Made by a program: the position numbers and the translations under genes. The notes under the pieces were generated by a model, which ran no database searches, was not told where the DNA came from, and saw only the letters and a program-made list of their open reading frames with translations. Of a DNA stretch of 64,000 nucleotides, positions 27,187 to 35,737 are shown piece by piece (the first letter of the stretch is position 1; the number at the start of each line of letters is the position of its first letter). This DNA is from Methylomonas methanica (GTDB taxonomy: Bacteria; Pseudomonadota; Gammaproteobacteria; Methylococcales; Methylomonadaceae), in contig LUUF01000003.1 of the NCBI GenBank assembly GCA_001644045.1, positions 1 through 64,000 of the forward strand, given 5' to 3'.

Positions 27187-29775
27187 TTAAACAACGATAT
27201 TCACCAATTTTTGCGGCACCACAATCAGCTTTTTCACCGGCTTACCTTCCAGATAGCGCTGCACATTCTCGTCGGCCAAAGCCAGCGCTTCGACTTGCTC
27301 CTTGGAAGCTATCGCCGCAACCGACAATTTACCGCGCAACTTGCCGTTGACTTGCACCACCATCTCGATAGCATCCTGTTGTAACGCCGACTCGTCGATT
27401 ACCGGCCAAGCCGCGACCACGATGTCATCGTTGTGTCCCAATTCGTTCCACAGCTCTTGCGACGCATGCGGAATAATCGGAGCCAGCATCAACACGATGG
27501 CTTCCAACACTTCCTGACGCACAGCCCTGCTATTGTCGCTGTCGTCTTCGAATTTATTCAATGCGTTGACCAACTCCATGTTGGCGGCAATCGCGGTATT
27601 AAAGGTGTGGCGGCGGGCCATGTCGTCGCTGACTTTTTGCAAAGCCTGATGCAACTGCCGGCGTAACACTTTCTGATCATCGCTCAACGCGGCTTTGTCC
27701 AGCGCCTGCTTCGGCAAACCGGTTTCGATATGTAGATACACTTGCCGCCACAAACGCTTCAAGAAGCGGAAGGCGCCTTCCACACCGGCGTCGTTCCATT
27801 CCAGCGATTGGTCAGGCGGCGAGGTGAACATCGTGTAAAGCCGCACGGTATCGGCACCGTATTTGTCGATCAACACCTGCGGATCGACGCCGTTGTTTTT
27901 CGACTTCGACATTTTTTCCACTGCACCCACCGTGACCGGCGAACCATCTTCCAACAATTTGGCACCAATGATCTTGCCCTTTGCGTCGCGTTCGACATCG
28001 ATTTGGGTCAGGTTGAAATAGCGTTTATGGCCGTGATCGTCGATTTGATAGAAGGTTTCGGCGATCACCATGCCCTGGGTCAGCAAGTTTTTGAACGGCT
28101 CGTCGCAAACCACCAGGCCTTCGTCGCGCAACAACTTGGTGAAAAAACGTGCATAGAGCAGATGCAGAATCGCATGCTCGATACCGCCGATGTAATGATC
28201 GACCGGCAACCAGTAATTGGCGCGCTGATCCAGCATCGATGTGTCGCAGTCTTTACTGGCGTAACGGGCGAAATACCAGGACGATTCCATGAAAGTATCG
28301 AAGGTATCGGTCTCCCGCCGGGCAGGTTTGCCGCATTTCGGGCAAGTGGTATGCGGGAAAGTCGGATGCGCGGCCAGCGGCGATTGCGAGCCGTCCAGCA
28401 CGACGTCGCGCGGCAATGTAATAGGCAACTGCTCGTCCGGCACCGGCACGGTACCGCAGTCGTTGCAGTAAATCACCGGAATCGGCGCCCCCCAATAACG
28501 CTGACGGGAAACACCCCAGTCGCGCAATCTGAAATTGGTTTTGCGCTCGCCCTTGCCCAAGCCGGCCAGTTTGGCGGCAATAGCATCGAAGGCTTGTTTG
28601 AAACTCAATCCATCGAATTCGCCGCAGTTCTTTAGCACGCCTTTATCGGTGAAGGCCTTTTCGGCGATGCTGTCGTCGGCGCCATCGGCGGCGGCGATGA
28701 CTTCCTTGATGGCAATGCCATATCTCTTTGCAAACTCGTAATCGCGCTGATCGTGCGCCGGGACCGACATCACCGCGCCGGTGCCGTAATTCATCAACAC
28801 GAAGTTGGCGATCCATACCGGCACCGATTCGCCGGTCAAAGGATGAATGGCGTGGTAACCGGAGGCAATACCCCGTTTTTCCATGGTTTCCATCGCCGCT
28901 TCGGAGGTTTCCATCAGCTTACAGGATTCGATGAACGCGGCGATGTCCGCATTGCTTCCGGCCGCTTTCAATGCCAACGGATGTTCGGCGGCGACGGCGA
29001 CGTAAGTCACGCCCATCACCGTGTCGGGACGCGTGGTGTAGATGCGAATCGGCGACTCGAAACCATCGACCGCAAAATCCATCTCCACGCCTTCGGAACG
29101 ACCGATCCAGTTGGCCTGCATGGTTCTGACCTGCTCCGGCCAGCCTGGCAGTTTATCCAGCGAGGTCAGCAATTCGTCGGCATAGGCGGTGATTTTTAAA
29201 AACCACTGCGAAATTTCTTTTTTCTCAACCTGGGTATCGCAGCGCCAGCAGCAGCCGTCGATCACCTGTTCGTTAGCCAATACGGTTTGGTCGTGCGGGC
29301 ACCAGTTGACCGGCGCGGTCTTTTTATAGACCAGGCCTTTTTCCAGCAAGCGCAAAAAGAACCATTGCTCCCAGCGATAATAGCTCGGATCGCAGGTCGC
29401 CAATTCGCGGCTCCAGTCGTAACCGAAGCCCAGCCGTTTCAGCTGGTCGCGCATGTAATCGATGTTCGAATAGGTCCAGTCGGCCGGATGCACCTTGTTT
29501 TGCATGGCAGCATTTTCCGCAGGCAAACCGAAAGCGTCCCAGCCCATCGGTTGTAGCACGTGTTTGCCCTGCATGCGTTGGAAACGACTGATTACGTCGC
29601 CGATGGTGTAATTGCGCACATGGCCCATGTGCAGCCTGCCGCTGGGGTAAGGGAACATCGACAGGCAATAGTATTTTTCCTTGCCGGTATCTTCAGAGGT
29701 AGTGAATACCCCGGATTTTTCCCAGTCGGCTTGTACTTTTTGCTCTATCGCCGACGGCTTGTAATGCTCTTCCAT
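27187..29775 (-). CDS. leuS: Leucyl-tRNA synthetase
   Basis: 862-aa class I synthetase. The HIGH-type motif is HMGH (in [14 protein letters not shown]), the KMSKS motif is in [15 protein letters not shown], and the editing domain lies between ([19 protein letters not shown]). Length is typical of the bacterial enzyme. It leads the leuS-lptE-holA operon. Long open frames on the opposite strand are shadows. Confidence 0.97.
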   Translation of the reverse strand: MEEHYKPSAIEQKVQADWEKSGVFTTSEDTGKEKYYCLSMFPYPSGRLHMGHVRNYTIGDVISRFQRMQGKHVLQPMGWDAFGLPAENAAMQNKVHPADWTYSNIDYMRDQLKRLGFGYDWSRELATCDPSYYRWEQWFFLRLLEKGLVYKKTAPVNWCPHDQTVLANEQVIDGCCWRCDTQVEKKEISQWFLKITAYADELLTSLDKLPGWPEQVRTMQANWIGRSEGVEMDFAVDGFESPIRIYTTRPDTVMGVTYVAVAAEHPLALKAAGSNADIAAFIESCKLMETSEAAMETMEKRGIASGYHAIHPLTGESVPVWIANFVLMNYGTGAVMSVPAHDQRDYEFAKRYGIAIKEVIAAADGADDSIAEKAFTDKGVLKNCGEFDGLSFKQAFDAIAAKLAGLGKGERKTNFRLRDWGVSRQRYWGAPIPVIYCNDCGTVPVPDEQLPITLPRDVVLDGSQSPLAAHPTFPHTTCPKCGKPARRETDTFDTFMESSWYFARYASKDCDTSMLDQRANYWLPVDHYIGGIEHAILHLLYARFFTKLLRDEGLVVCDEPFKNLLTQGMVIAETFYQIDDHGHKRYFNLTQIDVERDAKGKIIGAKLLEDGSPVTVGAVEKMSKSKNNGVDPQVLIDKYGADTVRLYTMFTSPPDQSLEWNDAGVEGAFRFLKRLWRQVYLHIETGLPKQALDKAALSDDQKVLRRQLHQALQKVSDDMARRHTFNTAIAANMELVNALNKFEDDSDNSRAVRQEVLEAIVLMLAPIIPHASQELWNELGHNDDIVVAAWPVIDESALQQDAIEMVVQVNGKLRGKLSVAAIASKEQVEALALADENVQRYLEGKPVKKLIVVPQKLVNIVV

Positions 29776-29866
29776 CCTATTCGTCTTTTGCTGTAAAAAG
29801 GCGCTAGAATACCTTAGAGACGCTTAAAGCTAAAGCGTGAAAATTAAAACAACACCGGGAGCAGCC

Positions 29867-30355
29867 ATGGGCGAAAACAAACTGATCAAAGCGTACGACG
29901 ATCTGATGGGCCATCTTTACGAGGCGCTGGATGACACGTTGCACTCCGTCGCCGACGCGTTGGAAATAGCCAAGGAAAAAACCAGCGCGCTGGGCGGCCA
30001 CACTCAAGAAGAAATCAATAAAATCGCCGACTACGTGATGCGCGACGTTGAACATGTCGCCACCGCGCCATCGCAACAAAACGACAGCAATTCGTTGTCC
30101 GAATGGTTGAAATTCGACATAGATTTGATCGAAAACTTTGCATTGGATGCCTTCATGGACATCGCCGACAAAACCAAAGTCAAACTGGCCGCGTTGGAGA
30201 TGGAAGCCAAGCTTTATCATCCGTATAAAAGCGGCGAAGTAGCCGGCCCCGGCACCTTCGTCTGCGATGCCTGCGGCAAGCAAATCGCCTTCAAATCCAC
30301 CAGCATCATACCTGCCTGCCCCGAGTGCAAGGGCGGCAGTTTCTCACGCGTTTGA
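29867..30355 (+). CDS. DUF1451 zinc-ribbon protein
   Basis: 162-aa cytoplasmic protein with a helical, charged N-terminal part (YDDLMGHLYEALDDTLHSVA) and a C-terminal zinc ribbon: CDACG and CPECKGG. This is the pattern of the DUF1451 family, of unknown function. The ATG at 29867 has GGGAGC 4-5 bases upstream; the frame extends 10 codons further but without a ribosome site. Divergent from leuS. Confidence 0.82.
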   Translation: MGENKLIKAYDDLMGHLYEALDDTLHSVADALEIAKEKTSALGGHTQEEINKIADYVMRDVEHVATAPSQQNDSNSLSEWLKFDIDLIENFALDAFMDIADKTKVKLAALEMEAKLYHPYKSGEVAGPGTFVCDACGKQIAFKSTSIIPACPECKGGSFSRV

Positions 30356-30413
30356 TATTGCAGGCTTTAACCTTATAATGCGGGCTTTTATCTATTAGCA
30401 ATCGAGGGCGATT

Positions 30414-31187
30414 ATGCGCAGGGTGATCTTCAATCAGAAAGGCGGCGTGGGTAAATCTACCATTACCTGCAATCTAGCAGCCATCAGCGCCGTGGAGGGT
30501 AAAAAAACCCTGGTGATCGATCTCGATGTGCAAGGCAACTCCACCCAATACCTTTTGGGTAACAAGGTCGCCGATTCCGATAAGACCATCGCCCACTTTT
30601 TCAAGGACAGCCTGGGATTGGGCTTATTCGGCGGCGGCAAGGAAGGTTTGGACGGTTTGATTCATGAAACTCCCTTCCCCAACCTTTTCGTGCTGCCATC
30701 CCATTCCGACCTGGAAGGTCTGCAAAGCAGATTGGAATCGCGGCATAAAATCTACAAATTAAAAGAGGCACTGGAAAAATTGGAAGGCTTCGATCAAATC
30801 TATATCGACACCCCGCCTATCCTGAATTTTTACAGCTTGTCGGCGCTGATCGCCGCCGAAAAATGTCTGATTCCGTTCGACTGCGACACCTTCGCCCGCG
30901 AAGCGCTGTACACGCTAATGCGCGCCATCGCCGAAGTCAAAGCCGATCATAACGACAGACTGGAAGTGGAAGGCGTCATCGTCAACCAATATCAAAAACA
31001 AGCCAACCTGCCCAGACAGTTGGTCGATGAATTAATCGCCGAGGGTTTGCCGGTGCTGGAAACCAAGATTTCCACTTCGGTGAAAGTCCGCGAATCGCAT
31101 AGCGATGCCCAGCCGTTGATTCACTATGCGCCGACCCACAAGTTAACCGAAGAATACCGGGCCTTGCATCTGGAAATTCACAAATAA
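30414..31187 (+). CDS. ParA-family ATPase
   Basis: 257-aa deviant-Walker ATPase. The P-loop KGGVGKST is at residues 9-16, Walker A' DLDVQGNST follows, and Walker B is IYIDTPPIL. No ParB partner is adjacent, so it is probably an orphan that positions a cell component rather than a plasmid or chromosome partition protein. It follows the zinc-ribbon gene and ends at a strong terminator. Confidence 0.88.
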   Translation: MRRVIFNQKGGVGKSTITCNLAAISAVEGKKTLVIDLDVQGNSTQYLLGNKVADSDKTIAHFFKDSLGLGLFGGGKEGLDGLIHETPFPNLFVLPSHSDLEGLQSRLESRHKIYKLKEALEKLEGFDQIYIDTPPILNFYSLSALIAAEKCLIPFDCDTFAREALYTLMRAIAEVKADHNDRLEVEGVIVNQYQKQANLPRQLVDELIAEGLPVLETKISTSVKVRESHSDAQPLIHYAPTHKLTEEYRALHLEIHK

Positions 31188-31209
31188 CGTTTTGGTAAGC
31201 ACTAACACT

Positions 31210-31237
31210 AAAAAAGCCGGCAATGCCGGCTTTTTTG
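31210..31237 (+). terminator. Terminator after the ParA-like gene
   Basis: AAAAAGCCGGC and GCCGGCTTTTTT pair around a short AAT loop, followed by TTTTTTG. A clear Rho-independent terminator. Confidence 0.85.
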
Positions 31238-31280
31238 TTTCATAGGGGGCAGCAAATCAGAGATCCAACGCTATCAGCGT

Positions 31281-31637
31281 TTAGCCAATTAATTCCAGCA
31301 TCGATTTCTCAACCCTAAGGTTCAATCGACAAAATGCCTTGTGCAACACCTCCCAGCCTTCGAAAGAAACGATCGCCCAATTATCGGTGTTGCGGTCCCA
31401 CTCGGTATCCAATAAGGCGCCCACTCGCACTAGCTGTTTAAATGTTTCATCGGATGGCGCATCGATATGCGCCAAGGCCGCCTCGAGTTGATCCGGCGGT
31501 ATCAATCTGGCTGCAGGCTGATCGTTGCCGGCATGCCGATTGGTGTACAGCAGATAACCCGGGTTAAGGTTCAGTTTATGTATATCGTTACAGTAAGCAT
31601 CAAAATTTTGCAGCGGGAACTGTAAAACATGGCTCAT
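31281..31637 (-). CDS. Hypothetical protein, unknown family
   Basis: 118-aa soluble protein I do not recognise. It has mixed helix and strand character, with no signal peptide, membrane segment or metal motif. AGGGAGGACG lies before the ATG, supporting translation. It is 20 bp downstream of the pyruvate-kinase-like gene on the same strand, so it is probably its operon partner. Confidence 0.6.
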   Translation of the reverse strand: MSHVLQFPLQNFDAYCNDIHKLNLNPGYLLYTNRHAGNDQPAARLIPPDQLEAALAHIDAPSDETFKQLVRVGALLDTEWDRNTDNWAIVSFEGWEVLHKAFCRLNLRVEKSMLELIG

Positions 31638-31657
31638 TTACGTCCTCCCTAATGGCG

Positions 31658-33592
31658 CTAGATAATTATGTCGGTCAAAGTACACTCGTCGATCACGGGC
31701 TGCTGGATCGTCAGGGTATGCGCCAGCCGCAGTTCGCGGAGCATCGCGCGTTTCTTGGCTTGATGCTGCTGCATGCGCCTGAGAATATCGTCCAACACCC
31801 GCACCGCGCTAAGCACATGCGGCCCCTTGTTGATCATCACGCACTCCGCCCGATCGCCCATTGCGGCGTCGGTAATTTCCGCACGCGACGGCATCCCCTC
31901 CTTGGCGAGGGTTTCCAGAACTTGCGTCGCCCAGATCACCGGGACATGAGCTGCTTCGCAGATCCATAATATTTCTTCCTGCACTTCGGCCAGACGCTCA
32001 AAACCGCACTCCACGGCCAAATCGCCACGTGCGATCATCACGCCGCAACAAGGCGCCCGCATGGCGGCCAGCAACATGGTCGGCAAGTTTTCGAACGCCC
32101 GTCTGGTTTCGATTTTTAGCACGATCGCCGGCCGCCTATCTCCCAGACGCGCCATATGTTCATGCAATAACTCGACATCTGCAGCGGTATTGGCGAAAGA
32201 CAATTCTATGACGTCGGCATTTTCGACCACAAAAGCCAGATCTTCGATATCCTTGGGCGTCAACGCCCCCATTCTGAGCCGGCTCTCGGGCAGATTAATC
32301 CCCTTATCGCCTCTCAGTTTTTCGCCGCGCGGACGCACATGGGTGATTCTGACCATAACTTGAGCAAACTCAACCCTGTCGATCACGCCGCCGATCTTGC
32401 CGTCGTCGAACCAGATAGGCTCTCCCGCGCGAACATCGTCAAAAATCTCCGGAATGGAACAGCCGATCATCGCCGGCGTCAGCAACTGACCGCTACTGTC
32501 GTAAGTTGCCGGCCGGCCGGGGGCAAGGTCACGCGTCAAGATCAGTAAATCGTCCTGCTTTAGCAAAATGGCATTTTCAGCTTGCGGTAACAGATTGATC
32601 GTCGCCTGGCGATCATCGGCATGGGCCACCTTACGCTCATGATTGAAAACCGTACCAGGAACAATATACGCGCTTTGAGTCGCCTCCGCCCAGTAGCCTT
32701 GCTCGGTAATATCAACCACCGTCAGATTTCGCTTCGCGCCGCGGGCATCGGTGAATTTCAGCTGTTCGCCCAGAAATAATCGAGATAGCCATTCGGCTGG
32801 TAACAGCAAGGAGGCATTAGCCGGTGAATGCGGAGCAGTCTGCTGGGACTCGGCTGTCAGCCAGACACGCGCCGGCGCGCTAAGCCGGCCATGGTCGTCG
32901 TGAGTCGGACGAATTCGCAGAACCGCCAAACGCGGATCGAGCGGACCGGTCCGCAGCTTGGGGCCGGCCAAATCCATAACCACGCGGCAAGTTCTGCTCA
33001 GGGCGCGCTCGGCCTGCTGCAGATGGGCTATCATTTGCGCCCATGCCACCGAGTCGTCATGGGCACAATTGATGCGCATACAATCCATACCTTGCTCAAG
33101 CAAGTTATGAATCAGTGAGTAGTCTTCCGCCGCTTCGCTGGGCATGGTAACCATGATCCGCACCCCGCGACCATTTGCGGCCGCCCCCAGCAAACAATCG
33201 CTATGATCGGCAAGCAATCGCTCGCCGGCGGCAAAATCCACCACCGTCGACTCTTGGGCAGGCGGCATCCAGGCCTGTCCGGTTAAGCGATGCAACACCT
33301 CTAAAACCGCATCAATGGTTGCCAGCACGTGCGATTCTGCCCGGCCCAGCGACGACAGTCCTAACGCAGCCAGTTTTAGTTGCAAGGGCCTTAAATCCCG
33401 GCGACGCAAAGCAAGATAATGCAATAGGTTTCGGGCGCTATCCCGGTTATTGCCGCGAACCTGATCGATACGCAGCTGGCACGCCAAGGTTTCGGCAATC
33501 ATTTCCGCGCGAATGTCCATCAACTCCCTAAGGACGCCATCGACCACGGCATCTTGCAAATACGTGTTTTTATTGACGGGATTCGTTGTCAA
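31658..33592 (-). CDS. Atypical pyruvate kinase, N-terminally extended
   Basis: 644 aa. The catalytic A domain has MRINCAHD, MDLAGPKLRTGPL (substrate and K+ site) and the catalytic stretch MIARGDLAVECGFERLAEVQ. An N-terminal extension of about 140 residues precedes it, and a B-domain-like insert is in the middle. After INKGPHVLSAVRVLDDILRR the chain ends within about 35 residues, so the regulatory C domain of ordinary pyruvate kinase is missing. It probably converts PEP and ADP to pyruvate and ATP without the usual allosteric site, but activity is not certain. Confidence 0.8.
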   Translation of the reverse strand: MTTNPVNKNTYLQDAVVDGVLRELMDIRAEMIAETLACQLRIDQVRGNNRDSARNLLHYLALRRRDLRPLQLKLAALGLSSLGRAESHVLATIDAVLEVLHRLTGQAWMPPAQESTVVDFAAGERLLADHSDCLLGAAANGRGVRIMVTMPSEAAEDYSLIHNLLEQGMDCMRINCAHDDSVAWAQMIAHLQQAERALSRTCRVVMDLAGPKLRTGPLDPRLAVLRIRPTHDDHGRLSAPARVWLTAESQQTAPHSPANASLLLPAEWLSRLFLGEQLKFTDARGAKRNLTVVDITEQGYWAEATQSAYIVPGTVFNHERKVAHADDRQATINLLPQAENAILLKQDDLLILTRDLAPGRPATYDSSGQLLTPAMIGCSIPEIFDDVRAGEPIWFDDGKIGGVIDRVEFAQVMVRITHVRPRGEKLRGDKGINLPESRLRMGALTPKDIEDLAFVVENADVIELSFANTAADVELLHEHMARLGDRRPAIVLKIETRRAFENLPTMLLAAMRAPCCGVMIARGDLAVECGFERLAEVQEEILWICEAAHVPVIWATQVLETLAKEGMPSRAEITDAAMGDRAECVMINKGPHVLSAVRVLDDILRRMQQHQAKKRAMLRELRLAHTLTIQQPVIDECTLTDIII

Positions 33593-33632
33593 AGATCGCC
33601 TCTAAAACCAAGCGCATGGCTTGTCTAGTTAA

Positions 33633-34376
33633 TCAGCTCGGATTGTTACTGTAATTTGCCTTAGTCGGCATACCGCCATGCCGCACATCGATACCGTCCA
33701 ACATAAAAATCGCATGTTCGGCGATATTTCGGCAATGCTCGCCGCAACGTTCCATGGCCTTCATCATTTGCATCACATCCAGGGCTCTGCGGATCATCCG
33801 GGCGTCGTGCAATACCAACGCCAGTTGATGCTTGATACCTTCCTGCAATTCCGATTCGCAATCCCTGTCGCACTGCAACAAGGCATAGGCCTGCTTGGAA
33901 TCCCGGCTTTCAAAGACCACCATCAGTTTATCCAAAATCAGCTTGATCAAACCACCCATTTTGACAATGTCGGTCAACAGCTTTTGATTCGGATCGCTGG
34001 TATTCGGATCGAACAACACGGTAATCAACTTGGCGAAATCGACAATCTCGACGCCGATTTTTTCCAGCTCCACCGCGATTTTCGACGTCGCTATCACATA
34101 GCGCAGATCGTTTGCCACCGGACAATGCCGGGCGATGATATTCAGCACTTCGCTATCGATTTTACTTTCGAAGTGCTTGACCTTTTTATGCCGCGATACG
34201 ACTTTTTGCGCCAGCTCGGCATCGCCGTAGTCCAGCGCCTGCATGGCCTGCTCCAGCTGATAAACCAAAAGGTCCGTCATATCCAGCATCAAACTATGCA
34301 TATGCCCCAACTCGGTGTCATACACATGCAGGGTATGCACATTATTCGGAGTGTCTGTTTGATTCGTCATCGGCAA
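33633..34376 (-). CDS. phoU: Phosphate signalling protein PhoU
   Basis: 247 aa, two three-helix bundles with the metal-binding E/D motifs of the family (HFESKIDSEVLNIIARHCPV, then the second repeat CDRDCESELQEGIK). PhoU couples the Pst transporter to PhoR and keeps PhoB off when phosphate is ample. The pst genes are not adjacent. A Pho-box-like repeat lies upstream on its strand, and the phosphatase region begins on the other side. Confidence 0.93.
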   Translation of the reverse strand: MPMTNQTDTPNNVHTLHVYDTELGHMHSLMLDMTDLLVYQLEQAMQALDYGDAELAQKVVSRHKKVKHFESKIDSEVLNIIARHCPVANDLRYVIATSKIAVELEKIGVEIVDFAKLITVLFDPNTSDPNQKLLTDIVKMGGLIKLILDKLMVVFESRDSKQAYALLQCDRDCESELQEGIKHQLALVLHDARMIRRALDVMQMMKAMERCGEHCRNIAEHAIFMLDGIDVRHGGMPTKANYSNNPS

Positions 34377-34426
34377 TTCTCGTGCTTATTTAGCCTGGGC
34401 TCGGTAATAGCAAAACCTTAGAGTAA

Positions 34427-34448
34427 GTAGATTACAGGAATGTGACAC
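34427..34448 (-). promoter_or_regulatory. Pho box upstream of phoU
   Basis: On the minus strand, GTGTCAC-ATTC-CTGTAAT-CTAC: two 7-bp half-sites, each 6 of 7 against CTGTCAY, with the 11-bp period of PhoB sites. It is about 50-70 bp before the phoU ATG. Confidence 0.6.
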
Positions 34449-34589
34449 GTCAGCGCACACACGCAAACTTGGCTCGTTAGCCATTGTTTTTAAAAAAGAT
34501 ATTTATAAGAGTGACGGTCCGCAACCCACAAAAAACTCGCGAAAAAACCGTTATGCGCATTCGCCGGCAGAAAAATGACAAGTACCGAC

Positions 34590-34611
34590 TGTAATGCTGC
34601 TGTCATAAACG
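34590..34611 (+). promoter_or_regulatory. Pho box upstream of the LpxH-like gene
   Basis: CTGTAAT-GCTG-CTGTCAT-AAAC: two half-sites matching CTGTCAT at 6 and 7 of 7 positions, spaced 11 bp. It ends 46 bp before the ATG at 34657. Confidence 0.7.
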
Positions 34612-34656
34612 CAGACAAGAATAGCCTGGTCCGATACCAATATTTGGCGTTTGCTT

Positions 34657-35451
34657 ATGAATACCTCTTTTTATCGAACCATCTGGATTTCCGACCTGCA
34701 CATTGGTTCGACCCAATGCCAGGCCGATGCCCTGCTGGATTTTTTAAAACACAACGACAGCGAAAAGCTGTATCTGGTCGGCGACATCATCGACTTTTGG
34801 GCCTTGTCCAAAAAAATGTACTGGCCGCGCGATCACAACACCATCATTCAAAAAATCCTGCGTAAAGCTCGACACGGCACGCAAATCATCTACGTACCCG
34901 GCAACCACGACGAAAACGTCCGCGACTACGACGATTATGTGTTCGGCGACATCGTCGTCAAAAACTCGGATATTCATACCACGGTGCAGGGCAAACGCTT
35001 TCTGATCGTGCATGGCGACGAATACGACACCATCGCCAAACATCACCAGTGGCTGGCAAAGATCGGCAGCTTGGGTTACGACTGGCTGATCGAAATCAAC
35101 CGCTTCTTGCGGATGATCCGAAAGCTGATCGGACGGCAATCGCATTTTTCGTTAGCGGCCTTTGTTAAGTTCAAGGTGAAGAACGCCGTACAGTTTATCT
35201 CCGACTACGAGGAAAGCATTGTCCGCACCCTTAAAAACGAAGGTCTGGACGGAGTGATCTGCGGGCATATCCATCACGCCGAGATCAAGGAAATCGAAGG
35301 GTTTCTGTACGTCAATACCGGCGACTTCGTGGAAAGCTGCACGGCGATTGTCGAACATCAAGACGGCAGACTGGAATTGATCCGCTGGCTGGCGCAAGAA
35401 ACGCCGCAACTGGAACAGCAGCATGACGGAGAGCTGCCGCACCTTGGCTAG
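34657..35451 (+). CDS. LpxH-like metallophosphoesterase
   Basis: 264-aa calcineurin-like phosphoesterase. The metal ligands are complete: SDLHIGS, GDIIDFW, GNHDENV, HGDEYD and GHIHHAEI. The family includes UDP-2,3-diacylglucosamine hydrolases, but this subfamily is also found as a general phosphodiesterase linked to phosphate limitation, and a Pho box lies just upstream. The ATG at 34657 is used; a TTG two codons earlier is possible. Confidence 0.85.
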   Translation: MNTSFYRTIWISDLHIGSTQCQADALLDFLKHNDSEKLYLVGDIIDFWALSKKMYWPRDHNTIIQKILRKARHGTQIIYVPGNHDENVRDYDDYVFGDIVVKNSDIHTTVQGKRFLIVHGDEYDTIAKHHQWLAKIGSLGYDWLIEINRFLRMIRKLIGRQSHFSLAAFVKFKVKNAVQFISDYEESIVRTLKNEGLDGVICGHIHHAEIKEIEGFLYVNTGDFVESCTAIVEHQDGRLELIRWLAQETPQLEQQHDGELPHLG

Positions 35452-35516
35452 ATCGACACCAGCCTGTCGTCCGGTAAATCGCTAAACCCCTGGCACGACT
35501 GGTCTGGTCGGCAGTT

Positions 35517-35556
35517 GTATTACATGTCACCAAAATTTCCGCAAACCGTCACGGTA
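35517..35556 (+). promoter_or_regulatory. Pho-like direct repeats upstream of the ExeM-type nuclease
   Basis: GTATTAC (35517) is followed by TCAC at 35527, a degenerate TCCG at 35538 and TCAC at 35549, at 11-bp steps. The half-sites ATGTCAC and CCGTCAC each match CTGTCAC at 6 of 7. The same GTATTAC-N3-TCAC start precedes the 41125 gene and the PhoX-like gene. Confidence 0.5.
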
Positions 35557-35737
35557 TCTTAACCCTCCGCCAAGCGTAATCCCGGACAATGCGGCCGGGC
35601 TTGCAGAACTTAGGCGTATAGCCCGCCGACTCAGTCATCGCCTGCCTTTCTCCTAGTGCCGATGAATGCGTTTATCTGCGAGTCAGCTCAGGCCCAAGGC
35701 CTGTTTACTGATTTTTAAGCACAGAGACAATCCGACC

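Noticed and set aside
27742..28635. 297-codon open frame opposite leuS
   Set aside because: It lies fully antisense to a well conserved gene and its composition is that of a shadow frame.
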